Of a DNA stretch of 64,000 nucleotides, positions 9,550 through 21,065 are shown piece by piece (position 1 is the stretch's first letter; each line of letters opens with the position of its first letter). A program made the position numbers and the translations under genes. The notes beneath the pieces are model-generated. The model worked only from the letters and a program-made list of their open reading frames with translations, did not search any database and had not been told where the DNA came from. Source of the DNA: Tetragonia tetragonoides (Eukaryota; Streptophyta; Magnoliopsida; Caryophyllales; Aizoaceae); contig CM076154.1 in assembly GCA_038025085.1 (NCBI GenBank), positions 20,656,501 through 20,720,500 of the forward strand, written 5' to 3'.

Positions 9550-11350
9550 TTGAGCGAAAAATCAAACCAATACAAAAAACATCTAATGACGGAGGTGGAA
9601 GACATAACCGACGGGTCGGGATCGGAGGCCCCTCACGGGCCCCCGCCAAACCCTGACGCAGCCCACCCCACACCTCCACCACCTTTCGGAAGTTCAGGGC
9701 CGACGCCCAGCGGCCAACCCATCATCGAGGGCCTCGTATACGAAGGAGACCTCACTCGAGCAATAACCACCATGCAGCAAAAGATCATGGAAGGCATGGC
9801 GAGAGAGGTCCGAGACGCCCTCAAGGCACAGCCCCCTCCAGTCCATCGCCCATTCCCAATCCGCAGTCTTGGCACCCCCTTGACGACCGCCCTCGGGCAC
9901 ACGGGACCAAGATCCTTACCCAGGCGAGAATTGGACCCAGAGGACGCGCGCCATGTCCTCAACCAGCGTCGGGGCCGTCAGGAAAGCGAACAGGGAGAAC
10001 CCTCGAGACCTGACGCCCGGGGTATCATCAATCAAAGGCGGGAAGAAAGAGGCGAGGACCGAGAGCCGACCACCCATCATGACGGCTCCTCGAAACCTGA
10101 CTCCCGGCAGACCATTATCCGCATGAGAAGAGACAGAACCTCCATTTCAACACCATAAGCGGACGATGAGTGCAGCTCCGGAACGTTCCGCAGTCGCTCC
10201 CGGGGCAAGACCATCGAGGTGTCGTCTTCCCACCGACGCAGTGAAGGGCATGAGAAAAACAAAGATCACAAGGCCGACAACCACTCTGTACTGTCACTGT
10301 CGCGCAGGTTGGGAGAGCTCTACGTTGATGAAAAGCGACCTGACTCGCCGTTTACAAGGAACATCCTATACGCCCCAAGAGTGGAGAAAATCAAAGTACC
10401 CTCCATAGCAGTGTACGACGGCGTCGCCCTAATCGATCCTAGTGAACATGTGGACGCCTACACGGCGAACATGTATATGTACATGACCGACGTTTCCACC
10501 CTATGCAAGTTCTTCCCGCCCACACTGAGAGGTCTCGCCCTTAAATGGTTCAATGAACTCCCACGCGGCTCAATCGACAACTTCAAAACACTGACAAAAA
10601 AGTCCATCAACCATTTCGTCGGGAACAAGTGGGCCGAGAAAACTATCTCCCACTTGGCAAGCGTTGTCCAGCTACGCAAAGAACCACTGAGAGGATACCT
10701 TAAAAGATTCAACACAGCAAAGACAGAGATCGGAAAGGTAAACGACGAAGTCGCCTCCTCCTACTTCCTGCAAGGGCTGTCGCCCAGCACGTACAAATTT
10801 TCCTTGGTGAAGAAGCGAGTCACTTTCCTCCGTGACGCGTTGGACAGGGCTGAGGGCTTCTGTACCGCCACCGAAGTCGTGTATTCTAGCAAAGAGAAGG
10901 AAAAGGAGGCGACACCACTACAAGCCGGGAAGAAGAGGAGCGTCGAAATCATGACTGGCACCCCCAAACCACAGAAAGACTCCTCCAGGAAGGCCACTCG
11001 CCTCTCCTATGAAGGCGACGAGGCATATCCTTTTTCACACCCGAGGCAAGTGATCCTCACCGACATCAAGGACAAGAATTGGTTGAGAGATCCCAGTCAG
11101 ATTCGACAACCATACAGATTCAGGGACAAAGCCAAGTACTGCGACTACCACGAAGATGTGGGGCATACCATGGCTGAATGCAAGGACCTGGAGAGGGCGC
11201 TTCGCCTCCTCCTCTCCCAAGGTCGCCTCAAGAACTATGTCCGAAAAGACGCCGTGGCCAAGCCAGTTGCCAAGAAAGAAGAACCACCGGAACCAGATAG
11301 TGACTACGGCGACTTTGTCGCCACCATCGCAGGGGGATTGCCGCTAGACG
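9550..11350 (+). pseudogene. Gag of Tat-lineage element, one in-frame stop
   Basis: The frame opens at 9550 (ATG at 9583 is an alternative) with a Pro/Gly-rich N-terminus and an Arg-rich stretch. It is cut by TAA at 10156-10158 and then continues in the same frame through 10219 and beyond. The retrotransposon gag core is recognisable at about 10400-10800 (LRGLALKWFNELP..., QLRKEPLRGYLKRFN, SYFLQGL). A zinc-knuckle-like segment CDYHEDVGHTMAEC lies near 11140-11180. Gag forms the particle that packages element RNA in the cytoplasm. One base change makes the stop, so decay here is light. Gag and pol share one frame, as is usual for this group. Confidence 0.8.
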
Positions 11351-13270
11351 ACAGAACCATCAGCGCTCACAAAGCTTACGTTAGGGAGGCCGCCCAAGCT
11401 ATGCTCCTCATACCTGGACCGTCGAAACCAATGAAGCCCATCGCCTTCACAGAAGAAGACATGAGACGGATCGTCGCTCCACACGACGATCCCATTGTAG
11501 TAGAGCTGAAGATCCAGGATCGACGGGTGAAAAGGATACTAATCGACAGCGGAAGCTCGGCTGATCTAATCTCCATCGACTGCTTCCGACAACTGAATTA
11601 CGGCGAGGATAATCTCCAGAGGGTCACCCGACCCATAGTCGAATTTGGGAAAAAGGTCGTCCACCCACTTGGGAGTTGTAGACTGTCGGTTTGCTTCGGA
11701 CCTCTAGGAAAGTGCCGGACAACCTTCATCAACTTCCTAGTGGTAGAGGACTCCTCCGCATACAACGTCATCCTTGGTCGACCCTATTTGAACAAAATCA
11801 GGGCTGTTGTCACCACCCATATGCTCCTCATGAAATTTGAGTGCGACGACGGCGAGATTGGGAGTTTGTACGGCGACCAGAAGACAGCCAGAGAATGCTA
11901 CTTCACAATGGTCCGGGCTATCCTAGAAACTGACCGGGAAAAAACTGAAAGAAAAGGAAAACGGGTGGAAGAAGCTATGAACATCGCTGTTGCGTCCAGC
12001 GAGGATGACATCGACCCGCGGGAGGAAACCACGGAAAGGTCCGAAGCCGTAGAGGCAACGGAAGAAGTAGCCCTGGACGAAGCATGCCCCGACCGAACTG
12101 TAAAGGTCGGCAGCTCTCTGGTCGGTGCAGAAAAACGGTCGATGATCCAGCTCCTACAAACATATCAAGACGTGTTTGCCTTCTCCGCCAGGGACATGCC
12201 GGGCATCAGCCCAGACATCATAATGCACAGCCTCAACATCCTTCTGGCGGTGACCCCCGTAAAACAAAAGAAACGTCATTTGGGGGACGAAAGGAACAAA
12301 GCCGTGAAAGAGGAAGTGGCGAAGCTGCTAGAAGTCGGGTTCATCAGGGAGTGCAGATACCCCGGTTGGATCAGTAACGTAGTCTTGGTTAAAAAATTGA
12401 ATGGGTCATGGCGCATGTGCATAGACTTCACCGATCTCAACAAGGCCTGCCCAAAGGACAGTTTCCCCCTACCAAGGAGTGATCGGATGGTCGACTCAAC
12501 GGCTGGCCACCAGATTCTGAGCTTCATGGACGCTTACTCCGGCTATCATCATGTCCCCCACGATGAGGTCGACCAAGAAAACACAGCCTTCATCACCGAA
12601 CATGGACTTTACTGTTACAAAGCCATGCCCTTCGGACTCAAAAATGCGGGCGCCACGTATCAAAGGCTGGTCAACAAGATATTCGAATATCAGTTGGGCG
12701 ACTCGATGGAAGTATACGTGGATGATATGATTGTGAAAACCAAGCTTGGAGGCAGCCATGTCCAAGATCTGCAACAGACCTTTGAAAATCTGCGGCTGTA
12801 CAACATGAAGCTCAACCCCAAAAAATGTGTCTTCGGGGTACAGGCCGGAAAATTCCTGGGATACATGATTAGCCAGCAGGGAATTGACGCCAACCCAGAC
12901 AAGGTATCAGCAATCATGAACATGGAACCACCCGGAACTGTACGAGAAGTACAGAAACTCGCAGGCTGTGTAGCAGCGCTCGGGCGCTTCATCGCCAGAG
13001 GAGCAGACAAGAGTGCCCTGTTCTTCAACACGATAAAAAAGAACACCAAATTCTGCTGGACCGACGAAGCGGTGCAAGCCTTCAACGAACTAAAAATTTA
13101 CCTCACCAAGGTACCTACCATGGTGTCGCCAGAACCAGGGGAAGAACTGTTTTGCTACCTAGTAGCGTCGGATGCATCGGTTAGCGCTGTCCTTCTTGTG
13201 AAAAGAGACAAGTCCAACAGCCTATGTACTATACAAGCCACGCCTACAACGGCGCTGAGGCCGCTACTTT
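11351..13270 (+). pseudogene. Pol: aspartic protease, reverse transcriptase, RNase H
   Basis: This continues the gag frame. Protease active site ILIDSGSSADLIS lies near 11540-11575. The RT runs from about 12290 (LLEVGFIRE) through WRMCIDFTDLNKACPKDSFPLP, MPFGLKNAGATYQR and the catalytic YVDDMIVKT near 12714. The first, gypsy-type RNase H starts near 13050, with its DAS motif near 13170. The frame is lost between about 13205 and 13270 through one or two small indels: the expected SHAYNGAEA and YFTIEKVALALYTASKRLKP lie in other frames. The RT catalytic residues are intact. These enzymes cleave the polyprotein and copy the RNA into DNA. Confidence 0.85.
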
Positions 13271-13351
13271 ACCATAGAAAAAGTAGCCCTGGCGCTTTAC
13301 ACGGCAAGCAAGAGACTAAAGCCATACTTCCAATCACACAAAGTTGTCATC

Positions 13352-13897
13352 TTGTCAGATCACCCCCTGAGAAATATCCTTGGAAAGCTCGACAACGCTT
13401 GGAGGATGGTCAAATGGGCCGTACACCTGCAAGGTCTCGGAATAGCGTACAAACCACAAAAGGCCATCAAGGGACAAGCCCTGGCAGACTTCGTTGTTGA
13501 AAGCACCCGACGCCCGAACCCATCATATAACCCTGACGTCCCTTGGACAATTTATGTCGACAGTTCAGCAACAAACCAAAGATCCGGGGCCGGCCTCATC
13601 TGCACGTCACCTGAAGGCGAGGATTATGAGTACGCCCTCAAGTTCAAGTTCAATGCCTCCAACAACGAGGCGGAGTACGAAGCCCTAATCTCAGACTCCG
13701 AATCTCGAGTATTGTGTCGCCGCGGAGGCATCCTGCGTCAAAGCACACTCCGAATCTCAGACATCGAGTATTGTGTCGCCGCAGGGGCATCCTGCGTCAA
13801 AGCACACTCCGATTCCCAGCTGGTCGTCAGCCAAATCAACGGCACCTATGAGGCCCGAGACAAGAACATGTTGGCCTACCTAGCCAAAGCTCGATAA
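13352..13897 (+). pseudogene. Second (archaeal-type) RNase H of Tat element
   Basis: The +2 frame reads LSDHPLRNILGKLDNAWRM, the end of the first RNase H/connection. It then enters a second RNase H with WTIYVDSSATNQRSGAG and NASNNEAEYEALI, whose Asp and Glu fit catalytic positions, and SDSQLVVSQINGTY further on. A second RNase H of the kind seen in archaea is a known hallmark of plant Tat elements. The domain is damaged by a direct duplication of about 62 bp (roughly 13690-13810), and TAA at 13895-13897 interrupts the frame before integrase. Confidence 0.75.
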
Positions 13898-15319
13898 CTG
13901 ATCACCAAACTGAGAAGCTTCAAGATCACACAAGTACCTCAGTCTGAGAACAATCAGGCTGATGCGTTGTCCAAACTGGCTAGTTCCGCCAAGACCGACC
14001 ACCCACGGTCTGTCTTTTGGGACGTGAAAGTGGAAAGGAGCATAGAAAAGCAAGAAGTTCTGATCCTGGACCGAAGTTTAACTTGGATGGACCCAATCAG
14101 TCAATTCCTCACCAAGGGAACCCTGCCGGAGGACAAGAAAGAGGCAGAGAAGGTAGAAAGGAGATCCAAATGGTTCACTCTCTTCGAAGGACAGCTGTAC
14201 AAGGTCTCATACTCACAACCTCTGCTGAAGTGTATCACTCCCGAGGAAGGGAAGAAGGTGCTGTCCGACCTCCATGACGGCGTATGTAGCTCGCACATCG
14301 GCGGGCGAGCTCTGATCGCGAAAACTCTCCGAACGGGTTACTTCTGGCCAACACTGAGACATGACGCCGTCGCTTATTCTGCCAAGTGCGACAAATGCCA
14401 GAGGTTTGCCCACACGTATCACAAGCCCGCCACTGAACTCAAGCCCATTTCAACCACATTGCCTTTCGCCCGTTGAGGCATGGACATCCTTGGGCCGTTC
14501 CCGACGGCGAAGTACCAACGCAAGTTCATTATAGTCGCCGTCGACTATTTTATGAAATGGATCGAGGCCGAGGCGGTGTCTAAAATCGCAGAAGAAGACG
14601 TCAGGAAGTTCGTCTGGCATAACATCATCACTCGATTCGGCTGCCCCAAATAGTTAACCTTCGACAACGCAGCACAGTTCGAAACCCCCATACTCCAGCA
14701 ATGGCTGAAGAAATACTGCATCACCTGCAACTTCACCTTAGTCGCCCGCCCACAGGCAAACTAGCAAGCCGAATCCTCCAACAAACAGATTCTCCTGGGA
14801 CTGAAGCGAAAGCTCGACAAGGCCAAAGGACTATGGGCCGACGAGCTCTTGAACGTGCTCTGGGCATTAAGAACCACAGAAAAGAATGCAACGGGGGAGA
14901 CGCCTTTCATGCTCGTATCTGGGGCAGAAGCGGTGCTCCCAATCGAGGTCAAAGAACCAACCCTGAGAGTGTTAATGTACAATGAGGAAGACAACGACGC
15001 CTCCCACCGACAAGACCTCGACCTCTTGCCAGAAAAAAGGGGAGACGCCCTCCTAAGAGCTGAGATCTACCGCCTTAGAATGTCAAGGCAATACAACAAG
15101 ACAGTCAGGCCCCGGCCCTTGCACGTGGGAGACTTGGTACTGAGGAAAACTGAAGTCATAGGGAAGGCGTCTACATCTGGCAAGCTAACCGCCACCTTGG
15201 AAGCACCACACATGATCAGGGAAGAGGTACGCCAGGGAACCTATCGCCTCCAAACACTGGACGGAGAGCCCATCCCGAGGACATGGAACACCTGCAACCT
15301 AAAGAAGTATCACATCTGA
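13898..15319 (+). pseudogene. Integrase of Tat element, several in-frame stops
   Basis: Same frame as the second RNase H. After ENNQADALSKLAS comes the HHCC zinc domain (HDGVCSSHIGGRALI...CDKCQRF, about 14275-14405). A TGA at 14474-14476 replaces an expected Trp before GMDILGPFP. The catalytic core follows with VDYFMKWIEAE, FDNAAQFE and QAESSNKQIL, giving the D, D and E positions. TAG codons sit near 14652 and 14761. The C-terminal part (14849-15319) is open and ends CNLKKYHI. Integrase would join the DNA copy to the chromosome. With four stops in about 1.4 kb this copy is dead. Confidence 0.85.
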
Positions 15320-15580
15320 CCCCCGTCGGCCGAAAAGGCGAAGGCTAAATTAGGTCAGGCGACTAGGACACTTAGCTGTGTAATTTTCTATTATTCACTT
15401 GTAATCAGGGTGCAAAATATTTACATAATGAAATGGCACACGCTTTCACCTGACTTCGCACATTTTACGAACTCTGATTAAAAATGCAACTCAGCTAAAG
15501 TCAATTCATTGAAGTAGTTTCACGTCAACAATCTAAACACTGAGTAAAAATCAGTAAAATGACGAAGCTAAAACAAATCT

Positions 15581-15586
15581 TTATTC
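15581..15586 (-). terminator. Antisense polyadenylation signal
   Basis: AATAAA on the minus strand about 70 nt beyond the stop of antisense unit 4. Confidence 0.4.
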
Positions 15587-15656
15587 ATAAATCTACAACA
15601 GAGCCCCTGACGTATGCCAGGCAAAATGCTCGGTACAAAATTATTAAACATGGACC

Positions 15657-16983
15657 CTACGGATCTATCGGCTCCCCGCCATCAGCGGTCGACGCCGCTT
15701 CACCCTCGCCCAGATCAGGCTCACTGGGCTCACTAGAATAGGAAGACTCAACCTCGCCAGCAGGAGGTTTGGGGGCAGTAAGCGCTTGTATCCCACCAAG
15801 CTCTTCCACTACATCCACCCAATTAGCGACCGGGTACAAACGGCAAAAAGCCTCATAAAAACGCCGCCGCTCCTCCGCCCTGCCGAGCTCAAAATGAACA
15901 CTGTCTAAAGGTCCCGATGCCGAAGGGACGGTGTATCCAGCCATCATGAGGTCCCCAAGCTGCTGCGCCAAGTCGTCTCGCTCGCGAGAGACGGCATCAA
16001 TCTTCTCAAGCAGTTGACGCCGATCTTCTTCAAACTCCGCCGTCTTTGCGAGGTTATTTTGCAATCTCGCCTCCGCCAAGTACACATGCTCCTCCACTTG
16101 GCTCAGCAGCCCCTTATTCTCCTTCCGCAACTCCCTATTTTCTTGAAGCACCTTCCTCGCCCGGACCATCAGTGGGTAAAAATAGTGTGTGAAGCCCGCC
16201 CAACGAACAATGAACTCACACGCACAGTGTAGGATTTGGTCCATCTGTCGCCCCTTCTGGCCACACATATGAGCCAAGTCGGCCGAACGGATCATACCCA
16301 TTAACCGGGCAAAAAAATCCCTCAATGGCACCCATGTCACCTCGCGCCTTCGCCTCAAAAAACGAAAAGCCCTCGTCGGGAACGACGCTGGGGCCCACAC
16401 CTCCAGCGCCGGATGAACCCTGCCCAGCCTCACCAACATGGGGACCGACGCCGCCAGAACCACCCCCACCGACGCCACCGTCACCAGGCTCATCGCCATT
16501 AACATGACGTTGCATGTTGCAAGCCTGAGACACCATTGGCTCCACAAGCATCCCACTGTCGATCAGACACTCAAACTCATCGTCGCCTATGAAAATCTTA
16601 CCATCAATCGTACGAGAAAAATACTGCCCAATATCCCCCGCCTTAGGAGCAACGGGGGCGACCATGGACGGATTGTTTTGCACTCTGACGGTCAAAGGCT
16701 CTACCACCAAAGGAATGCCAGAAGGCACACGGGCCCTTTTGGGCGCCCTCGGCTTCCTCGGCAACAAAGACTCCCTCAAAGCATCGATGTACTCTTGAGA
16801 GTAGGCGACCGTCGGGGCAACGCCATTGGAAGGTTGAGGGTTGGACGCCAAAGCATCACTAGGAAGCAATGGATCCGACGTCGACTCCTTCTCCTGGCGC
16901 GCAGAACATGACACCACTGCATTATCTTGGGGAAGAGAATTGAGCCAGGAAGAATCAGCCAAGGTGGGTCTACCGCCAGCCAT
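15657..16983 (-). pseudogene. Antisense unit 4: coiled-coil protein of Tat element
   Basis: ATG at 16983 (MAGGRPTLADSS). The first part is open to 16216. It has a Pro/Ser-rich start, then basic PRKPRAPKRAR, then IGQYFSRTIDGKIFIGDDEFECLI, then a Gly-rich linker. From about 16320 the reading moves to the frame of 15657-16556, which carries a long charged coiled coil (KVLQENRELRKENKGLLSQVEEH...) and an acidic tail. The change falls in an A7 run (16313-16319 region), so one base has probably been gained or lost in an originally single ORF of about 440 codons. A TATA box lies at 17061-17070 and CACGTG at 17099-17104, so it looks like a separate transcription unit. Coiled-coil antisense ORFs occur in Tat elements; the function is unknown. 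Confidence 0.65.
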
Positions 16984-17060
16984 GCGAACGCACTACCCTT
17001 ACGTTCGTTTTGGGAACAAATTATGAAATGAAAAAGCAAGATAAAGCAGAGGAGCCAAGG

Positions 17061-17104
17061 TATATATATATGGGGAAAACTCAAGCAAGATCAGAAGACA
17101 CGTG
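17061..17104 (-). promoter_or_regulatory. Promoter of antisense unit 4 (TATA + G-box)
   Basis: On the minus strand CACGTG (17099-17104) is followed 28 bp later by TATATATATA (17061-17070), about 78 bp upstream of the ATG at 16983. This arrangement recurs before the other antisense units. Confidence 0.55.
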
Positions 17105-17189
17105 GTACCCAAATGACAAAGCTCTATTTCATAAATTTCCAAAAACACGGATTACAAGACGGTCCAACAAAAAGCATTTAATACAAACA

Positions 17190-19740
17190 GAAGCTCAACC
17201 GCTCTTAGAATCAGAATCATCGCCCGAACCGTCAAGGCCAGCCAGGAAGGCCAACTGAGTATCAGGGTCAACCAGATCCTAAAGCACGACGGTACAACGA
17301 GTCCGAGCAGCAACAAACCCCCTGCTATACTCTGCCTCGCCATACGAACGATACTCTTCTGATTGCTTGAAGTCCTCCAAGGCGTCACCTTGGGAAGAGG
17401 CATCCTCGAAATCCTTCAGTTTCTCAGAAATAGCCGTCACCTACGCCTGATATCCCGAGACCTTGTCAGCATAAGACTTGTTCTCAGAAGTCAAAGTCTG
17501 AACCGAGCTCGAGAGCTCCTCGCCCCGCTTTAAGGCGTCGTCCCTCTCGACCGCCGCCCTAGAAGCCACCTCCTTCAGACGATCAACCTCACCCGACAAA
17601 GTAGTCACCTTCGCCTCGGCCTCTTCTCAGCGACGGTCAGCAGCGGCCAACTGCTCCCTTAACACCGCTTTACGTCCCGCCTTAGCATGTCGGCGTCAGA
17701 AATATCTTTACGCGCGGCGTCGTGTTCCTTATCCTTGGCGAGGAACTTGTCCTTCCAGAATAAAGCCTTTTCTTGTGCTGCTCTAAAGAGCCCCTCGCCT
17801 CGTAGGCCTCGTCCAGTTCCTCCTCTACATCCATACCTCTCTTGATTAGCCCGGAGGTGACGGCCAAACTCTACAAAAGACAAACACGCCCGTTAGTAGC
17901 TGTACAAGGTAAACAAAGCAATAAGCAAGATGAGGCACTCACCACAGAGAGTTGGTCATGCACAAACGCCAGGGAAGCACGGGTACACACGTCACCCAGA
18001 AGGGCCTCAGCTACCGCCGATGTTGACACTTTGTCGGCGAAAGCCTTTATCGCCTCCTTTTGAGCGTCGTTCCAAAACACGAAGTCTTGTGAGGGCATGG
18101 GCTGACCTGCAATACGGTACAACTAACGAGAGGCCTTCTCAGCATCGCCTCCCTTCCCAGACTCGTCGCCCTTCTCAGTCTCACCACCGTCCAGGTCAAC
18201 TACCGGAACATCCGGCGCCAACGGAGTCTGCTCCCTCATTGCCGACGCCCGAGCATAGTCGGGGTTGTCACCGGACAGACACGAAGTAAGGTGCTTTAGC
18301 AGACTAACATCTTCCTCACCAACCGGAGATGTTTGAGTAGTCGCCTGAGCCGCATTGGCGTCAGGCGCCACCGTCGCCTCGCCCGCGGCCTGTTCCAGTC
18401 CTCTCCTTTTCGGCAACGGCTCGTCAAACGAGGCTGACGCCTTCCCAGCCTCCTTCCTTTTTTGGTGACTGATCGCCGCCGCTCGGGACTGCTCTTCGGT
18501 ACGAACCTTCGCCTGGACGAAGGGGCCAGTCGGATACAGAGACGGCGTCTCCAGAGAGGTTTCGCCCCGAGCACACTCCGCAGCCAAGCTATACCCCAAC
18601 GCTGGCGACCGATCGACGCCAGTAGGGACACAGGACAATCCCCTTGATTTCCAGTACGCCAGTACCCTAGGCATAGCATGAGCAGGTATGTCCAGCGCCT
18701 CGCCCATATGCTGGGCAACGAGCATCGCCTCGTGGGCTCCTGCAAGAAGCAAAAGTCAAGCATCCCGTCATGAAAAATAAACAAGATGAAATGGCAAAAG
18801 GAAAAGAACACATACCCTTATCCGGAAGGCAGGCGATTAAGCCGACGTACGACAAATAACCATGCATCATGAACCACCCCCTAGCCGGGGCATACCGAAC
18901 CTCGTGGTATGCGTATTTTACCTCCTCAGGGGCCTTAGACTTCTTCGTTGAGGTTTCATCAACAACGGAGGTCGAACTCCCGTCGCCCTTCGACTTGGAC
19001 GCCTTCTTTTCAGGGAGACCAGCCACTACAGTCCTCACCGACCGGAAGCTGTCCAAGATTACCCTGTCGACAGACGACAAGGGACCGGCTTCCGACCCAC
19101 TCGAAACGTGGGAGTCGTCGCAATCCTAGTCTGGGATGTCCTCAAACGCCTGCTTGTCCTTCCTCACGAGAAAAACCCACTTCTGTCGCCAATCCTTATA
19201 GTTGTCCCAGAGGTGGCGAGCGAAGAGGAAATCTTCGAAAACCGACGCCGTATACAACCGGCGACGAGAATTTCCCCCCGCCGGGACCAACCTCACCATC
19301 GCCTGAAAAACGCTCATCGATGTAGGGTATTCCATCACTTTACACATGGCGATGTACCCGTTCATGCACAGCCAGAAGTTAGGCAGCAGTTGAGCGGGGG
19401 CAACATTATAATCATTAGCGTACTCCTTGACAAAGGGATGCAAGGGCAGGCGAAAGCCCGCTTCCATCATCCACATGTGAACGGCGATACCATTGTTTGG
19501 AGGGAAGAACATTACGTCTGTCGGCTCTGGCAAGACTAGCTCGCAGTCAACTGGGATAGCAAGCCGGGCGACGAAGAGCCGACGAAACTTCCTGCCATCT
19601 TTCAACTTGGCAACCCACTTAGTCGAAGGAATGAAATGATTACGCTCATCTATCTCTTTTAGGGCTTCGGCGGCCGACCGGCGAAGGAACCTAATTTGTT
19701 TTCCGGCGCCCGAGGACGACGACGCTGGTTGATTGGTCAT
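17190..19740 (-). pseudogene. Antisense unit 3: spliced 'putative gypsy-type transposon' protein
   Basis: ATG at 19740. Exon 1 (19740-18816) has an N-terminal domain with GFRLPLHPFVKEY...VAPAQLLPNFW, the signature of the plant 'putative gypsy type transposon' family (PF04195-like). An in-frame TAG sits at 19126-19128. Intron 1 (18815-18740, 76 nt) has GTATGT...TTGCAG and intron 2 (17942-17871, 72 nt) has GTGAGT...TTGTAG; both keep the frame. Exon 2 (18739-17943) holds a basic/acidic linker with a TAG at about 18123. Exon 3 begins SLAVTSGLIKRGMDVEEELDEAYEARG, a coiled coil that loses frame near 17770 and runs on in pieces to about 17190. The protein's role is unknown; such ORFs are known in Tat elements. 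The two nonsense codons and the frameshift make this copy non-functional. Confidence 0.7.
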
Positions 19741-19841
19741 TCTTATGAAAAGACGGAAGTCAAAGGTGGAACGCTCAAAGATAAAAATAATGAGAATGGC
19801 ACAAGAAAGTGAAAGTGAGAAAGTGAAAGGAAACGCTTATT

Positions 19842-19885
19842 ATTTATAGACGTGCCCCTGACCACTGAAGGGTCAGGGACACGTG
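19842..19885 (-). promoter_or_regulatory. Promoter of antisense unit 3 (TATA + G-box)
   Basis: On the minus strand CACGTG (19880-19885) precedes TATAAATA (19842-19849) by about 30 bp. The ATG at 19740 lies about 100 bp further on. The same order and near-equal spacing as before unit 4. Confidence 0.55.
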
Positions 19886-20055
19886 GACCATTACAGTTGA
19901 CCGGGGCAAAGAGCAGGCCCCACCTCTGTCAGAACTAAGAAGTTACACAAGGAAAGCCCCACAGCAAGGGCATACTCAGCAAAGGGACAACACCCTCACA
20001 ATAGAGAACCTAAAGCTAAACAACGAAAAGATAAACAAAATGGCGGCAGAACACA

Positions 20056-20628
20056 TCAGGGCGACGGCGTGTCCATGGCCGACAGCTCGCCAAAGACAAG
20101 GTCATGTTTAGCTTCCAGCTCAGCTCGACGCCGCTTCAAATCCCCGCACTTCAGGGTCATCAGGGCGACAGATTTGGAAGTCGCCTCCAGATCCCGTTGC
20201 ACACCGTCAATCTCCGCACGAAGAACCTTCATCTCGTCCCTCTTCCGCCTCCTCGACTCGTCCCTTGCCAGAGAAGGGTTGACGGAGGGAGAGGGAGGGC
20301 TCACCGCCAAGGGCGACGCTGTGGCATACTCAAGGCGATGACGCCTCACATCCTCTTCTATGAGTTGAGACAACGCCAGCTTAACATGGCGAGGAAGGGC
20401 AGGATTCGACAAGTGGCGAGCATACAAAGCTCCCAACGACTCATTGGCGACTAAGTCGCCATACTTAATGCCGGCGGCTTGAATAACATTCGACGCCGAA
20501 TAACAAGAACTGGCGGCACTCCCGCCGGAGCACCGGCGCACCGATCTACGAAGTTTGTACTTACTACTCATCTCAGGTTGTTCATAAGAATCACTGGAAC
20601 CTGTGGAGATCTCAATGGTAGAAGCCAT
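20056..20628 (-). CDS. Antisense unit 2: small coiled-coil protein
   Basis: Open for 190 codons from ATG at 20628 (MASTIEISTGSSDSYE). A more upstream ATG at 20679 would precede the TATA box (20669-20674), so the inner start is preferred. The N-terminal third is Ser-rich with an Arg cluster. The middle has VANESLGALYARHLSNPALPRHVK, and the C-terminal 70 residues form a coiled coil (EMKVLRAEIDGVQRDLEATSK..., LKRRRAELEAKHD). It resembles the tail architecture of units 1, 3 and 4, and may be a split-off or duplicated piece of a larger antisense ORF (inference). No enzyme motif is seen. Two CACGTG boxes lie upstream at 20755 and 20770. Confidence 0.55.
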   Translation of the reverse strand: MASTIEISTGSSDSYEQPEMSSKYKLRRSVRRCSGGSAASSCYSASNVIQAAGIKYGDLVANESLGALYARHLSNPALPRHVKLALSQLIEEDVRRHRLEYATASPLAVSPPSPSVNPSLARDESRRRKRDEMKVLRAEIDGVQRDLEATSKSVALMTLKCGDLKRRRAELEAKHDLVFGELSAMDTPSP

Positions 20629-20668
20629 AGCGAGGTCCAGTACTGGTAAAAGAGTCTGGAGCTCCCAA

Positions 20669-20775
20669 TATATAGGCACTCCTCACAGCTAGCTGAAATA
20701 ACACTCACCAAAGTCCAACATCGACAAATCACGCCAAGGCCAATCAACTACGGGCACGTGGCGTGTCAACACGTG
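20669..20775 (-). promoter_or_regulatory. Promoter of antisense unit 2 (TATA + two G-boxes)
   Basis: TATATA (20669-20674) with CACGTG at 20755-20760 and 20770-20775 on the upstream side. The ATG follows about 40 bp after the TATA box, implying a very short leader. Confidence 0.5.
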
Positions 20776-20952
20776 CAACACAAATGTCCCAGATTCCAAA
20801 GTACTTTGATTGAGGCAAAATTCGTTAAACAAAGACACATGGATCAAGAACAACAAAGTAATCGGTTGAAACCTCCCACAACTCAAGGACTGGAGTATGG
20901 AAAAGTTTCAAAGGGCAAAAAGATTGGCAAGACAGATGGCAGAGTAAATACA

Positions 20953-20960
20953 TTTTTATT
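20953..20960 (-). terminator. Antisense polyadenylation signal of unit 1
   Basis: GGAATAAAAATG on the minus strand, about 110 nt after the stop of antisense unit 1. A poly-T run (poly-A on plus, 21004-21022) lies in between. Confidence 0.4.
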
Positions 20961-21065
20961 CCGTTGAAAGAATCAAGGGAGGCCAACCCCACAAGGGCCA
21001 CACAAAAAAAAAAAAAAAAAAAACAGAAAACTGCAACACTACCATCTAAAAAGCCCTTATGGCGA

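Noticed and set aside
9633..9962. Minus-strand ORFs opposite gag
   Set aside because: Shadows of the GC-rich gag frame; unlike units 1-4 they lack a TATA box and are not between pol and the LTR.
15657..19740. Antisense ORFs as host genes captured by the element
   Set aside because: The PF04195-like domain and coiled-coil plan are already known from plant Tat-type elements, so they are element genes rather than a new capture.
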